Counted from the first letter of the stretch, positions 17,609 to 26,103 are shown. The stretch is 64,000 bases of DNA from Bacteroidales bacterium (GCA_016290835.1 JAEEVG010000001.1:1-64000); one strand, 5' to 3'. Numbers and translations are program-made. Notes: generated by a model from the letters alone, not told the origin.

Positions 17609-18145
17609 GTGTCTGACGTCCTTACAATAGAACAGCGCCATCGGAATATGGCAGCCATTCACTCCGCATCAACAAAACCGGAGTTGCAGTTGCGTAGCTC
17701 GCTCTGGCACCGGGGATTCCGTTATCGGGTGAACGACAAGCGTCTACTTGGCCGCCCGGATATCGTGCTTCCAAAGTATCGTACGGTTATCTTCGTGCAT
17801 GGCTGCTTTTGGCATGGCCACAAGGACTGTAAGTATTATACTGTTCCCCAGACTAACACCGAGTTCTGGATGGCTAAGGTTGCCCGGAACCAGGAGCGGG
17901 ATCAGGAAGTCTGGCGAAAGCTGGAGGCTAAAGGCTGGAGCGTGGTCATCGTCTGGGAGTGCCAGCTGAAGAAGGCGAACCTTGACGATACCGTCGCCCG
18001 GGTTTCTGCCGAGATTGTCCGGAACGGAGAAGCATATCGAGCCGCCCAAGAAGAAAGAAGAAAAGCTCGGGAAGAGTACCGGCAGGAGAGGAAGGTTCGG
18101 AAAAAAAGAGAACAATCTCTCTTGGAGGAGGTGAAATCCCTATAA
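17609..18145 (+). CDS. vsr: Very short patch repair endonuclease Vsr
   Basis: The 178-residue protein nicks DNA 5' of T in T:G mismatches that arise when 5-methylcytosine deaminates. The family pattern is clear: TIEQRHRNMAAIHSASTKPE, then RSSLWHRGFRYRVNDK, LLGRPDIVLPK, the catalytic and zinc-binding segment FVHGCFWHGHKDC, and GWSVVIVWECQLKK. A charged helical tail (about 150-178) is an extension. The frame is open from a TTG at 17546, but the GTG at 17609 gives the usual Vsr N terminus MSDVLTIEQR. The presence of a cytosine-5 methyltransferase at 5961-7076 explains the need for this enzyme. Confidence 0.9.
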   Translation: MSDVLTIEQRHRNMAAIHSASTKPELQLRSSLWHRGFRYRVNDKRLLGRPDIVLPKYRTVIFVHGCFWHGHKDCKYYTVPQTNTEFWMAKVARNQERDQEVWRKLEAKGWSVVIVWECQLKKANLDDTVARVSAEIVRNGEAYRAAQEERRKAREEYRQERKVRKKREQSLLEEVKSL

Positions 18146-18289
18146 CCCTTTCCCCTTCGTTCTTATTCTGTTTTATTTTGAGTCACTCCGGGCCGGGTCC
18201 CTTGTTTATTATTGACATGATTATTCAGGACGGCATGTAAGATAAGACCAGATAAACAGTATGTATGTTAAGATTATCAAGATTGACAT

Positions 18290-19039
18290 ATGTATAAAGA
18301 CACTTCTCTCTTGTCCATTGCCGACAACCTTATCAAAACCGACCGTAGCGGCTTAATTGCTCTATGCGGGGATCCTGCACCCGAACTCGACCTTAAGTAT
18401 ATTGTGTACTTCCACAGCCTGGGAATCGTTTATTTCAGTCGCGGAGATAGGGGGACGGAATACTTCGATTCCAATGCTCGGGTTTTTCTAGAGCGTTCAA
18501 TAAAGGATTTCTCCGATTGCCCGGATTGCCAGACCGTCGCCGACGTTGCCATTGACGAAAATGCTTTCCTCAAGTCGGCTTTGGCTCGCCTTCTGTGGGA
18601 TATGACTCACGACGAAACAGACGTCCCCTCTAGTTCTGACGAGGAGAAGAATCTTTCAAAAGCAGGACTTCGGTCTATCCGGGCGTTGGATGCGGACAGA
18701 ATCTCATTCGTCGACGACGCCTTCACCCTCTTCGGGAGCGGCGATCTTGAGAAAGACATCGTGGAGTTTGAATACCGGATGAATGAGGAGCAAGACTTTA
18801 CCGTGGCTAACCAGGGCTTTTCCCTGGGTTCCGTTTTTGAGGCCAGTGAGTCTATGTTATTTATACTAGGGCGTCACTATTCGGAAATCTTCGTTGATGA
18901 AGCGACAGGCGAGAAAGTTTCCGTTACACGCGTTGTTGAAACACTGTCCAGTTACGATTGGCGCACTTTATATGCCCGAGCGCGGACATTTATCTATTGG
19001 AACTATGTTAACCAGGACAATATGGTTAGAAATAAGTAG
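18290..19039 (+). CDS. Hypothetical protein, accessory island
   Basis: The 249-residue product is acidic and predicted to be mostly helical, without signal peptide or membrane segment. I recognise no domain. A CxxC pair (DCPDC, residues about 76-80) is the only cysteine motif. It is the second gene on the plus strand after vsr and is followed 52 bases later by a small PD-(D/E)XK-like protein, so it may belong to the same cassette. Gene-like character is good (long frame, ATG start, no competing frame of equal length), but the function is unknown. Confidence 0.6.
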   Translation: MYKDTSLLSIADNLIKTDRSGLIALCGDPAPELDLKYIVYFHSLGIVYFSRGDRGTEYFDSNARVFLERSIKDFSDCPDCQTVADVAIDENAFLKSALARLLWDMTHDETDVPSSSDEEKNLSKAGLRSIRALDADRISFVDDAFTLFGSGDLEKDIVEFEYRMNEEQDFTVANQGFSLGSVFEASESMLFILGRHYSEIFVDEATGEKVSVTRVVETLSSYDWRTLYARARTFIYWNYVNQDNMVRNK

Positions 19040-19091
19040 CGAGCAGTAAGAATCCAATCGCATATAAGTTTTTTGTAAAAAAGACATCAAT

Positions 19092-19562
19092 ATGACTGAG
19101 AAGAAGAACAAGAAATCTGACGTATTGGCCAAGCAGGCCTTCATCAAGGAACTCGAAACCCGCGGCTTTCAGGCCCGCGTTACCGGTGCCCCCGCCGATA
19201 TTACCGCAACGCGCGACGGGCAGACCTGGTACTTCGAAATTAAGATGACACACCGTACCGACCGTTACTTCGGCGCAGCGACGATGACTGAGTGGAAGCA
19301 AGCCCTGAAAGATTCGGCGCACTATCGTTTCGTCGTAGTGAAGGCCGACGAGGCGGACACGGTCTTCGATTTTAAAGAGTACTCCGTGGAGGAGTTCATG
19401 CAGTACTCCACTATCCCTCCTTTCAAAGTCTATTTCAATGTGCCTGTTGACGGTTCTGAAGCTCCATTGAGAAAAAGGGGAGGTGAAACGCGTGCGGTTC
19501 TTCTGACCAAGGAGGGCTTCCATAAGTTGATGGCGTGCTACGAGAGTCTCAAGGACGCTTAG
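19092..19562 (+). CDS. Small PD-(D/E)XK nuclease-like protein
   Basis: The 156-residue protein begins with a basic helix and then shows the pattern of a PD-(D/E)XK fold: FIKELETRGFQARVTG, APADITATRDG and WYFEIKMTHR. Here Asp, Glu and Lys of the D...ExK motif lie at about 41, 53 and 55. Holliday-junction resolvase-like and restriction-type nucleases share this arrangement. The C terminus (about 110-150) contains a basic patch RKRGGETR. It lies between two unrecognised proteins upstream of the SIS-domain gene. A nuclease role in defence is likely but the substrate is unknown. Confidence 0.65.
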   Translation: MTEKKNKKSDVLAKQAFIKELETRGFQARVTGAPADITATRDGQTWYFEIKMTHRTDRYFGAATMTEWKQALKDSAHYRFVVVKADEADTVFDFKEYSVEEFMQYSTIPPFKVYFNVPVDGSEAPLRKRGGETRAVLLTKEGFHKLMACYESLKDA

Positions 19563-19630
19563 TCTTTGGCTTTATACACTGCTTTTTGCTTTGTGCAGTA
19601 AAAACTCTATCTTTAGGGAAACCACATGAT

Positions 19631-20002
19631 ATGGCACAGAAGTATGCGGTCTATAAGTTGACCAAAGTCGCTGGGAAAAAAGAATACGAAGTCTCTTCCG
19701 CAGAAGTCTGCAGGAGCCTCAAGGAGGCCTATCGGGTCCTGGAATTGTGGGATGAAGATCTAGATGGCCCGGTAACTATCAATAACAAGACGGGAGAGTT
19801 CGTCGCGTATAAGCTTTACGATAGGGCGCTTTTTGTCCCCAACTGGAAGGAAGTCCCTAACGGCAAGAAACTTATCGGGGCATACGCCCGTTTCCCGATA
19901 TATTTCATCGACGTGTACCCGAATCCTTATAGACACTATATCGTTCGTCCCGAACGTAAGTGGGTCGGTTATTATGAACTGTCCATCAAAGGTGTCGTTT
20001 AG
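19631..20002 (+). CDS. Hypothetical protein, accessory island
   Basis: This is a 123-residue protein of mixed alpha/beta character rich in Tyr and Lys, with no recognised domain. The open frame extends upstream to 19535 but would overlap the preceding gene; the ATG at 19631 gives the compact start MAQKYAVYKLTKV. It has no signal peptide. It is flanked by the PD-(D/E)XK-like gene (68-base gap) and the SIS-domain gene (49-base gap) on the same strand, consistent with one transcription unit. Confidence 0.55.
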   Translation: MAQKYAVYKLTKVAGKKEYEVSSAEVCRSLKEAYRVLELWDEDLDGPVTINNKTGEFVAYKLYDRALFVPNWKEVPNGKKLIGAYARFPIYFIDVYPNPYRHYIVRPERKWVGYYELSIKGVV

Positions 20003-20051
20003 TGGGTAAGATTTTGTCTGGTACGCAGTATATAGGATAAAAGACCTATAT

Positions 20052-21086
20052 ATGATTGATACCAAAGACATTCTTCCGGGCATCCTCGATGCGGCTCAGG
20101 TGGCAGACCTTCGTTCCATCCATTCCTTCTTCATATCCAATCCCTCTGAGCCTCTTGTGGCAACCGGCTCGGGCGGGACGGAGTCTGCCAGTGATTTTGC
20201 GGCCTTGTGTTACGGGGCTCGTGGCGGGGTTGCCGTTTCCGTTTCACCGTATACCTTCAACTCATATAGTGACGCGGCACTGAAGACCGGCAAGATTCTG
20301 CTGTTCAGCAAGGGCGGGCACAACAACGATATCGTCTTTGCCTCCAAGCGTTCTCTGGACGTCAATCCCGGCAAGACGTCTGCCCTGTGCTTCTCCTCCG
20401 GTGACCGGAACGAAGCCCGGAAACTCTTCCTGAAAGCAGGCTCCGACAAGTGTTTCTGCACCCCGATGCCGAATACCGGCGAAGGATTTGTTTCTTCCGG
20501 GACCTCCTTCTCCTACTTCGCCGTCCTTACCCGGATCTTCCAGCCGGACGTGGACCTGAAGAAGTACAAGTCCCTTCCCGAGTATCCCTTCACCCTCTGC
20601 CTCAATGACGACACGCCGATGACTCCGGCGGACTTCGCCGGGGTGAAGAGCTTCTTCTTCCTACACGGCAGCTGGGGCCGTTCTGTGGCCAAGAACCTGG
20701 AAGGCAAGTTCATAGAAACCGGCATCGCCACCGGCTGTATCTGCGACTACCGCAACTACTGCCACGGCCGATTCATCCACACCTCCAACCACCTTGAAGA
20801 CTCGGCTGTTGTGATGTTCATATCGCCCCGGGAGAAAGGCATTGCCAGACGCACACGCGCGTATCTGCCGGCCAAGACCAAGTTGGTTCTTATTGAAACT
20901 GAGCATGATGCGCCGGAGGCCTCGCTGGATCTCTTGATTCGTGCCACGGAGTTCTTCCACGCCGTCTGTCCGATTTACGAACAGGATCCGGTGAGTCCTC
21001 GCAATCCCGGTCGCATTGACAAGCGAAAGCCGATGTGGGTGTCGTTCATAGCCGAGATGAAACGCAATGGACCGCTTTCTCTATAA
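20052..21086 (+). CDS. SIS-domain-like protein
   Basis: The 344-residue product resembles the sugar-isomerase (SIS) fold. A glycine-rich phosphate-binding loop VATGSGGTESASDFAALC is at about 36-53, a second strand-turn KILLFSKGGHNND near 79-91, and the stretch FVSSGTSFSYFAVLTRIF near 145. The C-terminal half also looks like a second alpha/beta lobe with FFFLHGSWGRSVAKNL and CICDYRNYCHGRF. SIS domains bind phosphosugars or nucleotide-like ligands. The usual glucosamine-metabolism partners are absent here and the gene sits in a cassette with nuclease-like proteins. A macro-domain-like gene converges on it. A ligand-sensing or nucleotide-processing defence role is only a guess. Confidence 0.6.
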   Translation: MIDTKDILPGILDAAQVADLRSIHSFFISNPSEPLVATGSGGTESASDFAALCYGARGGVAVSVSPYTFNSYSDAALKTGKILLFSKGGHNNDIVFASKRSLDVNPGKTSALCFSSGDRNEARKLFLKAGSDKCFCTPMPNTGEGFVSSGTSFSYFAVLTRIFQPDVDLKKYKSLPEYPFTLCLNDDTPMTPADFAGVKSFFFLHGSWGRSVAKNLEGKFIETGIATGCICDYRNYCHGRFIHTSNHLEDSAVVMFISPREKGIARRTRAYLPAKTKLVLIETEHDAPEASLDLLIRATEFFHAVCPIYEQDPVSPRNPGRIDKRKPMWVSFIAEMKRNGPLSL

Positions 21087-21209
21087 TGCAATTAGAAAGC
21101 ATTGTCTCGAGCAGATATAACGTCAATATCCCAAAAACGCACCCCAAAGGATGCGCTTCTTGGATGCTTAAACAAGCAAGAAGAATCTTAAATTCTATTC
21201 GGCCAGTAA

Positions 21210-22058
21210 TCAGTACTCTTCGTCACGGAGTATACGTCCAATAATGTTAGCAAAGGACTCCGGCAAAGTGATATTTCTCGAATATAAATAAGCGTCTAAA
21301 AAAAGAGGCGCGATATCTCTCTCCTTAAATCCAGCAATACCGCACCCGACTTTTGTGACGAGGAATTCAAACTCGGGATGTTCGTTAGCGCAACGAGCAA
21401 AAACTTCTATGTGCGCTTTAATCTCGTCTTCCGAAAGCCCCATCGTTGGAAGGGCATAACTCTGACCTTGTAGCCCTTCACCTTGTCCCCAAATTGCCCC
21501 GAAACGCTCATAGGCATCTCTTGCAGCACCGCCAGAGTGTTGTCCCTCCAGGTTGCTGCCAAACACAAAGATTTGGTGAGGCTCAAGAGAAGTAATCTTT
21601 TCGGGAGTGTAATCTAATCTCTCCCATGTAGGAGGAGGTGGAACTAAGAGATCTACCCAAGGGGCAAATTTAACCCCGATTCTTTCCCCAAACTGATTCA
21701 TGGCATCCTCCATAGAAGCCACGTTTTCAATAAGCGGTTTTGCCTCATAAGCTTCTACGACATAAATGGTTGCTCTTCCTTTCTGACCCAACGCAAAGAA
21801 GCAAGAAAGAGCGGGCCTGCCACTCATACTGCGGGGGTCGAACGAAAGAACATATGCTTTATCGTATGAAAAAGGCTCACCCACCGAGTAACACCGCCTC
21901 GTTGAATAACCCATGTAGCCCGAAGTACAGGAAATAAAGACGCCGGCTTTCCCGTCTTTTACGAAAACTCGTACATCTGGCTCGGGGTCATCGTCTAAAA
22001 ACCAGGCCAGACGGGCTTCATTCATAAGATCATCAACGTAGTACTCTTTATTAGTCAT
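21210..22058 (-). CDS. Macro-domain-like protein with unknown N-terminal domain
   Basis: Residues about 155-280 of this 282-residue protein show the pattern IFVFGSNLEGQHSGGAARDA, FGAIWGQGEGLQGQSYALPT and FLVTKVGCGIAGFKERDIAPLF. Glycine-rich loops and a GCG-x-AG turn of this kind are typical of macrodomain-like (ADP-ribose-binding) families often found in phages and accessory regions. The N-terminal 140 residues are unassigned. A -7 element at 22079-22086 gives the gene its own promoter, although it follows the AAA+ gene by 50 bases on the same strand. It may bind or remove ADP-ribose; no catalytic residue can be claimed with certainty. Confidence 0.6.
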   Translation of the reverse strand: MTNKEYYVDDLMNEARLAWFLDDDPEPDVRVFVKDGKAGVFISCTSGYMGYSTRRCYSVGEPFSYDKAYVLSFDPRSMSGRPALSCFFALGQKGRATIYVVEAYEAKPLIENVASMEDAMNQFGERIGVKFAPWVDLLVPPPPTWERLDYTPEKITSLEPHQIFVFGSNLEGQHSGGAARDAYERFGAIWGQGEGLQGQSYALPTMGLSEDEIKAHIEVFARCANEHPEFEFLVTKVGCGIAGFKERDIAPLFLDAYLYSRNITLPESFANIIGRILRDEEY

Positions 22059-22078
22059 ATGTCTTAGTGTTTATTGTT

Positions 22079-22086
22079 CAAATATA
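22079..22086 (-). promoter_or_regulatory. -7 promoter element of the macro-domain-like gene
   Basis: On the minus strand TATATTTG matches TAnnTTTG and predicts a start near 22072, about 14 bases before the ATG. It separates this gene transcriptionally from the sigma/ClpX-like/AAA+ operon. Confidence 0.55.
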
Positions 22087-22108
22087 CGTTTTTTTCTTTA
22101 CACTCCGC

Positions 22109-23791
22109 CTAACGAAACCCTATCCTGTTTCGCCCACCACCGATCTTCTCCTCTTCACAGTAACGGCACAGTTCTTCAATTCTTGCCTTGCTGCCACTCA
22201 GCACATAGTTTATGGCCACCTTTCGGGCAATGTTCTCAATATTGCCCCCGGAGAAAGTATAGTGGTCGGCTAAGTCTTGAGCGTCCTTATCGGAGAGGTC
22301 TTTAATCAGTGATTTCCAAATCTTTCCGCGTATATCGGCTTCGGGGGTGGAGAATTCTACCTTGAAGATGAAACGCCGGGCGAAGGCGTCGTCACAGAAG
22401 TTGCCTGCGAGGTTGGTGGTTGCAATCAGGATGCCCTCAAGGTTCTCCATGGACTCCAGGCAGATGTTCTGGATGGCGTTCATCATCTGGTCCACGCTGT
22501 CGGTGGGATTCTCGATTCGCTTGGAGAAGATGGCGTCGGCCTCGTTGAATAGGAGGATGGGCGTGCGCTCCTGCCTTCGGCACAGGGTGCGGTAACGGTC
22601 GAAGAGGGCCTTCATGTTCTTTTCGGAGTCTCCGACCCACTTGTTCTTGATGGCCGCCATGTTCACCGCCAGGATGTCCCGGCCGGTGCGCCGCGCCAAT
22701 TCATACGCTCCGGCCGTCTTCCCGCAACCGGCACCCCCGCAGAAGAGGACGGCGACCCCCTTTCTCATCCCCATCTCTTCCAGACGCTGCTGGATGCCTT
22801 TGAAGTGATTGGGGTTGAGCAATTCGGCGAGTCGTTCCATTTGCGCGGCTTCTCGCGCGTTATAGTACAGGTCTCGTTTAACAATGCTCGAGGCCGGAAC
22901 AATGTCTTTTCCCTTCAACTCGCTCTGGTGGGTGTTCGTGGAGACCTCGTCCAAGAAGGACTTCACGGCTTCGTCGGTTAAAGAAAGGGAATCAGGGTCC
23001 TGAAAGCCCTGTTCTCCTCCAAAGATTACCAACCCCGTCCGCTGAAGCGTCGTCTTCTCATTGGTGAAACGCCGGTGAAGGAGCCGCAAGTCTTCCAAAT
23101 ACTCCGTCAAGTGAAAGAGACGGTCGATGGCGACACACTCGTCGCCAAAATTCACGCGCCGATGGCAGAGATAGAAAAAGATGATCTGCTCGCAGAAGGA
23201 GTAGCCGTTGATCAGGTCCCGTTCTTGAACCCGACGGCAGAACGATAAATGAGGGTTGTCCTCGATGAGCCGATGGATGTTATTGAGCAGAAGCTCGATA
23301 TCGACGAGATCCTTGTTGAAATCGGCGAAGAAGTGTCTTAGCCGCGCAAAGAAGGTATCGGCAGACAATCCCTTCAAGGGGACGGGCTCGAACTTCGTGT
23401 CCCTTTCAATCGCCTTGCTGGCCTCCCGGCTGAGGAAGTAGCAATGCTGATGAAAGTTACGCAAACTTTGCATCACGATTCCTCGGTTTACGAGCTCATC
23501 CAGGGCGGATTTGAACCCCATGAAACTGATGTTGGAACAGCCGACAAAACGCGCCAGTTCATCCTCTTCGCTGCCGCCGCCGGTATTGTGCTCGGTTATG
23601 TGGGCAAGCAATACCACGCCGTTGCGGGGAATCCCGAAATGGAGGGCCACAAGGTTGATGTCCTCCTCGAGAGAGGGGGACGATTCCCCGCGAAGACCGT
23701 TTTGTTGGACGGTCTGGAAGATACGGTCAAGGCTTCCGGCAAGTTTGGGAAGGGCCTTTTCGTAGTCAAGGAGGTTCTTGATCTGTGTCAT
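22109..23791 (-). CDS. AAA+ ATPase with winged-helix-like N-terminal region
   Basis: The 560-residue protein has an N-terminal part with a winged-helix look (residues about 70-135: LLAHITEHN...DELARFVGCSN...LDELVNRGIV), a helical middle, and a classical AAA ATPase core from about 325. Walker A is LFCGGAGCGKTAGAY near 350. Walker B reads ILLFNEADAIF, with Asn in place of the usual Asp before Glu. Sensor 1 IATTNL and a double-Arg AFARRF segment follow. Its ATG overlaps the stop of the ClpX-like gene (ATGA), so the two ATPases are translationally coupled. The combination suggests a two-motor remodelling machine; substrate unknown. Confidence 0.8.
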   Translation of the reverse strand: MTQIKNLLDYEKALPKLAGSLDRIFQTVQQNGLRGESSPSLEEDINLVALHFGIPRNGVVLLAHITEHNTGGGSEEDELARFVGCSNISFMGFKSALDELVNRGIVMQSLRNFHQHCYFLSREASKAIERDTKFEPVPLKGLSADTFFARLRHFFADFNKDLVDIELLLNNIHRLIEDNPHLSFCRRVQERDLINGYSFCEQIIFFYLCHRRVNFGDECVAIDRLFHLTEYLEDLRLLHRRFTNEKTTLQRTGLVIFGGEQGFQDPDSLSLTDEAVKSFLDEVSTNTHQSELKGKDIVPASSIVKRDLYYNAREAAQMERLAELLNPNHFKGIQQRLEEMGMRKGVAVLFCGGAGCGKTAGAYELARRTGRDILAVNMAAIKNKWVGDSEKNMKALFDRYRTLCRRQERTPILLFNEADAIFSKRIENPTDSVDQMMNAIQNICLESMENLEGILIATTNLAGNFCDDAFARRFIFKVEFSTPEADIRGKIWKSLIKDLSDKDAQDLADHYTFSGGNIENIARKVAINYVLSGSKARIEELCRYCEEEKIGGGRNRIGFR

Positions 23792-24870
23792 AGCGCTATC
23801 CTGTATTCCCGTTCAAGTATGGGCAGAATCTGCTTCCGTTGCAGCGTAAGCGAGGAAGTCTTCTTCTTGGCCACGAGAAGAGGGGTATCGTACATGATGT
23901 CACGCATGACCTTCTCCATAATCAGGCGCAGCCCGCGTGCTCCGGTTCCCATTTCAATGGCAGCGTCCGCGATGGCTTCCAGCGCGTCTGGCGCGAAGTT
24001 CAGCATGACGCCGTCCTGCCGGAGGAGTTCGGCGTACTGCCCGGTAAGCGCGTCTTCGGGCTCCGTCAAGATTTTAAGCAGTGCGTCCCGTTCCATTTGC
24101 TCCACATGGGTAATGACGGGGAAACGTCCGATGAACTCAGGAATCAGGCCGAAGTCCCGAAGATCCTCAGGGGTGACGTAACGGAGAATGTCTTTCTCCT
24201 GCTCCGGCGTCGCTGCCGTGCCTTGACCGAAGCCGATTCGTCTGCTGCCGCAGCCCATTCTTCTGGCGACGATTTCGTCCAAGCCCACGAACGCGCCGGA
24301 AAGGATAAACAGGATGTCCGTAGTGTTTACGTATAGGAGGTCCTGTTCCGGATGCTTGCGCCCTCCCATGGGCGGGACACCTACAAGGTCACCTTCAATT
24401 ATTTTAAGCAGGGATTGCTGGACGCATTCCCCGGAGACGTCGCGGGTGACGGATACACCGGCGTCCTTCTTGGCGATTTTGTCTCCTTCGTCCAACATGA
24501 CGATTCCCTTGCAGGCTTTCTTCATATTATAGTCACAGGCCCGGAGAAGTCCTACCAGACAGTCTTCCACGTCGGAACCGACATATCCGCTTGCGGTAAG
24601 TTTCGTGGTATCCTGAATGTAACAGGGAACGTTCAACATTTTGGCAATGGTCTTCACCAGCAGGGTCTTTCCGCAGCCAGTAGGGCCCAGGAGGATGATG
24701 TTGGACTTTTCCAAGTGAACCTTGCTGGTGGGATCGTCCTTGTGCAGAATGCGCTTGTAATGGTTATAGACGGCAACTGCGAGCGTCTTTTTGGCTTCGT
24801 CTTGTCCAATTACGTGTCGGTCAAGGTACGTCTTAATCTGGTCAGGTCTCATCAGGGTGTTTTCGGTCAT
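23788..24870 (-). CDS. ClpX-like AAA+ unfoldase lacking the zinc-binding domain
   Basis: The 360-residue product aligns by motif with the ClpX ATPase: the N-terminal RPDQIKTYLDRHVIGQDEAKK, Walker A ILLGPTGCGKTLLVKT near 60, YVGSDVEDCL, Walker B GIVMLDEGDKIAKK near 122, the SGAFVGL segment, and the sensor 2 region GARGLRLIMEKVM. It begins directly with the AAA module, so the N-terminal zinc-binding domain of housekeeping ClpX is missing. The sequence RRIGFGQG near 212 matches the IGF loop that docks on ClpP, so use of the cellular ClpP peptidase is plausible. It sits between an ECF sigma gene (36-base gap) and a second AAA+ gene (4-base overlap). It is an accessory paralogue, not the housekeeping clpX. 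Confidence 0.82.
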   Translation of the reverse strand: MTENTLMRPDQIKTYLDRHVIGQDEAKKTLAVAVYNHYKRILHKDDPTSKVHLEKSNIILLGPTGCGKTLLVKTIAKMLNVPCYIQDTTKLTASGYVGSDVEDCLVGLLRACDYNMKKACKGIVMLDEGDKIAKKDAGVSVTRDVSGECVQQSLLKIIEGDLVGVPPMGGRKHPEQDLLYVNTTDILFILSGAFVGLDEIVARRMGCGSRRIGFGQGTAATPEQEKDILRYVTPEDLRDFGLIPEFIGRFPVITHVEQMERDALLKILTEPEDALTGQYAELLRQDGVMLNFAPDALEAIADAAIEMGTGARGLRLIMEKVMRDIMYDTPLLVAKKKTSSLTLQRKQILPILEREYRIAL

Positions 24871-24906
24871 ATCAGATAACGTGGTGGGTCATGTTGGTCT
24901 TCTGGT

Positions 24907-25422
24907 CTAGGCGGCAAGGTTGATTCGGGTTTTCACTCGGTGCAGAGCGACATATACGCAGCCAGGTGTCGTCGAAAGTTCCTGCGCAATCTCGCCGGAG
25001 TCATAGCCGGCCTCCCGCATACGGAGAATTATATGGTCTCGGCCGGAATACGCCTTGGAATGGATCTGCTCCCGTGCTTGATGCTCCCGGATAGAGGCGT
25101 CCGGTGCGGACTCGTGCCACAGGACAACGTCCGGACGAGCTTCCCAGCCGTCGTAAGAGACAAGGTGCATTCGGCGCGCGGCCTTGCTGCGAAGAGCGGT
25201 CCTGACCGTATTGAGCGCAATAGTCTTGACCCATGTGGAGTATGTTCCTTTGTCAGGATTGAAGCGGGAAGCATTCCGGAGGGCCTTGTAAACGACGTCC
25301 TGAATCAGGTCTTTGGCTTCTTCAACCGTGAACTTGTGTTTGTAGAAGCCGTTGACAATGCTATTGACAGAGGCTTTGGAGTACTGAAGGAGATTCTCTG
25401 GAGAAGGGAAGGGATTACTCAT
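24907..25422 (-). CDS. ECF-type RNA polymerase sigma factor
   Basis: The 171-residue protein shows sigma region 2 (VEEAKDLIQDVVYKALRNASRF, GTYSTWVKTIALNTVRTALR) and region 4 with a helix-turn-helix (HIILRMREAGYDSGEIAQEL, TPGCVYVALHRVKTRI), with a variable linker between. The frame is open to 25569, but the extra segment is Arg/Pro-rich and atypical; the ATG at 25422 gives a normal ECF length. No anti-sigma factor gene is adjacent. It heads an operon with the ClpX-like and AAA+ genes, which hints that regulated proteolysis or remodelling might replace anti-sigma control. Confidence 0.82.
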   Translation of the reverse strand: MSNPFPSPENLLQYSKASVNSIVNGFYKHKFTVEEAKDLIQDVVYKALRNASRFNPDKGTYSTWVKTIALNTVRTALRSKAARRMHLVSYDGWEARPDVVLWHESAPDASIREHQAREQIHSKAYSGRDHIILRMREAGYDSGEIAQELSTTPGCVYVALHRVKTRINLAA

Positions 25423-25639
25423 AAAGATATCGATGGTTTTGTTTCGAGGGGCGGCTTTTCCCAGACGGGGCCAGGGGCGGCTCCGCCTTGACGGTCTTGC
25501 CTGGCCGTCTGTCAAAGGATATGCGCAAGGGCGGTTATACCGTCGGCGTGAGGGTACTCCGGGAGACAAAGACCCGGGCTGGGAGGTGGTTAGCTAAGTT
25601 AGGATATGAAAGCTTGGATTTCATCGTTTTTTCTGCGTG

Positions 25640-25647
25640 CAAAGGTA
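25640..25647 (-). promoter_or_regulatory. -7 promoter element of the sigma/ClpX-like/AAA+ operon
   Basis: On the minus strand TACCTTTG, followed by CACGC, matches the TAnnTTTG consensus. It is the only good element between the sigma gene and the tRNA-Ser terminator. Confidence 0.5.
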
Positions 25648-25981
25648 AGCAAAATAATCGAGATTTCCAAATAAATCGCTGAAAATCAATAAGTTACGCG
25701 CGCGACTAGAATAATATAGCTTTTAGTTTGACATTTCCAAGTTTATTTAACGGTTTTTGGGGGGCAAAGAAAAAAAGGCAGTTCAACGTGTTCCGTTCCG
25801 GAATAGCCCAATGAGCCCTGTCCCAATTACAGTGCTGATGCTGTGGTTGATGTGTGAAGACAGCTAAGATTTGCCCGTCATTATCAAATCCCTTCTTCTA
25901 TAAAAGGCGCTCATCTTCGAACAACTTTTTATGGGCCATTTTTGGCGTTTTTGGGATATTTTTTGGGATACTTTTTACTAA

Positions 25982-26013
25982 AAATGCCTTGCAGAGCGTT
26001 CTGCAAGGCATTT
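25982..26013 (-). terminator. Intrinsic terminator of tRNA-Ser
   Basis: A perfect 14-base-pair hairpin with a four-base loop (arms 25982-25995 and 26000-26013) follows the tRNA 3' end by three bases. It is followed on the minus strand by a T run. Confidence 0.85.
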
Positions 26014-26016
26014 CGG

Positions 26017-26103
26017 CGGAGAGGACGAGATTCGAACTCGTGATACGGTTTCCCGTATGCAGGTTTAGCAAACCTGTGGATTCAGCCACTCTCCCACCTC
26101 TCC
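26017..26103 (-). tRNA. tRNA-Ser(GCT), chromosomal copy
   Basis: This is a class II tRNA with acceptor GGAGAGG/CCTCTCC, anticodon loop TTGCTAA, a long variable arm and discriminator G73. It has its own promoter (26154-26183) and terminator. The body differs greatly from the array tRNA-Ser(GCT) at 207-294. It marks the border between the accessory region and core-like genes. Confidence 0.93.

Larger units (their letters stand above)
25423..26016. other. Intergenic region upstream of the sigma-factor operon
   Basis: No convincing gene is visible in these 594 bases. A minus-strand -7 element lies at 25640-25647 and implies a leader of about 210 bases before the sigma gene. Further right are a run of A/G (about 25760-25785), two imperfect copies of TTTTTGGGAT (about 25941-25970), and the terminator of the tRNA-Ser gene. 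Short frames here lack coding character. Confidence 0.5.

Noticed and set aside
21087..21209. Terminator between the convergent SIS and macro-domain-like genes
   Set aside because: Only a four-base-pair hairpin is visible and there is no T run.
25423..25569. N-terminal extension of the ECF sigma factor
   Set aside because: The extra residues are Arg/Pro-rich, unlike ECF proteins, and the ATG at 25422 gives a normal length.
17331..26103. Integrative element attached to tRNA-Ser(GCT)
   Set aside because: No integrase, no direct repeat of the tRNA 3' end and no transfer genes were found in the window.
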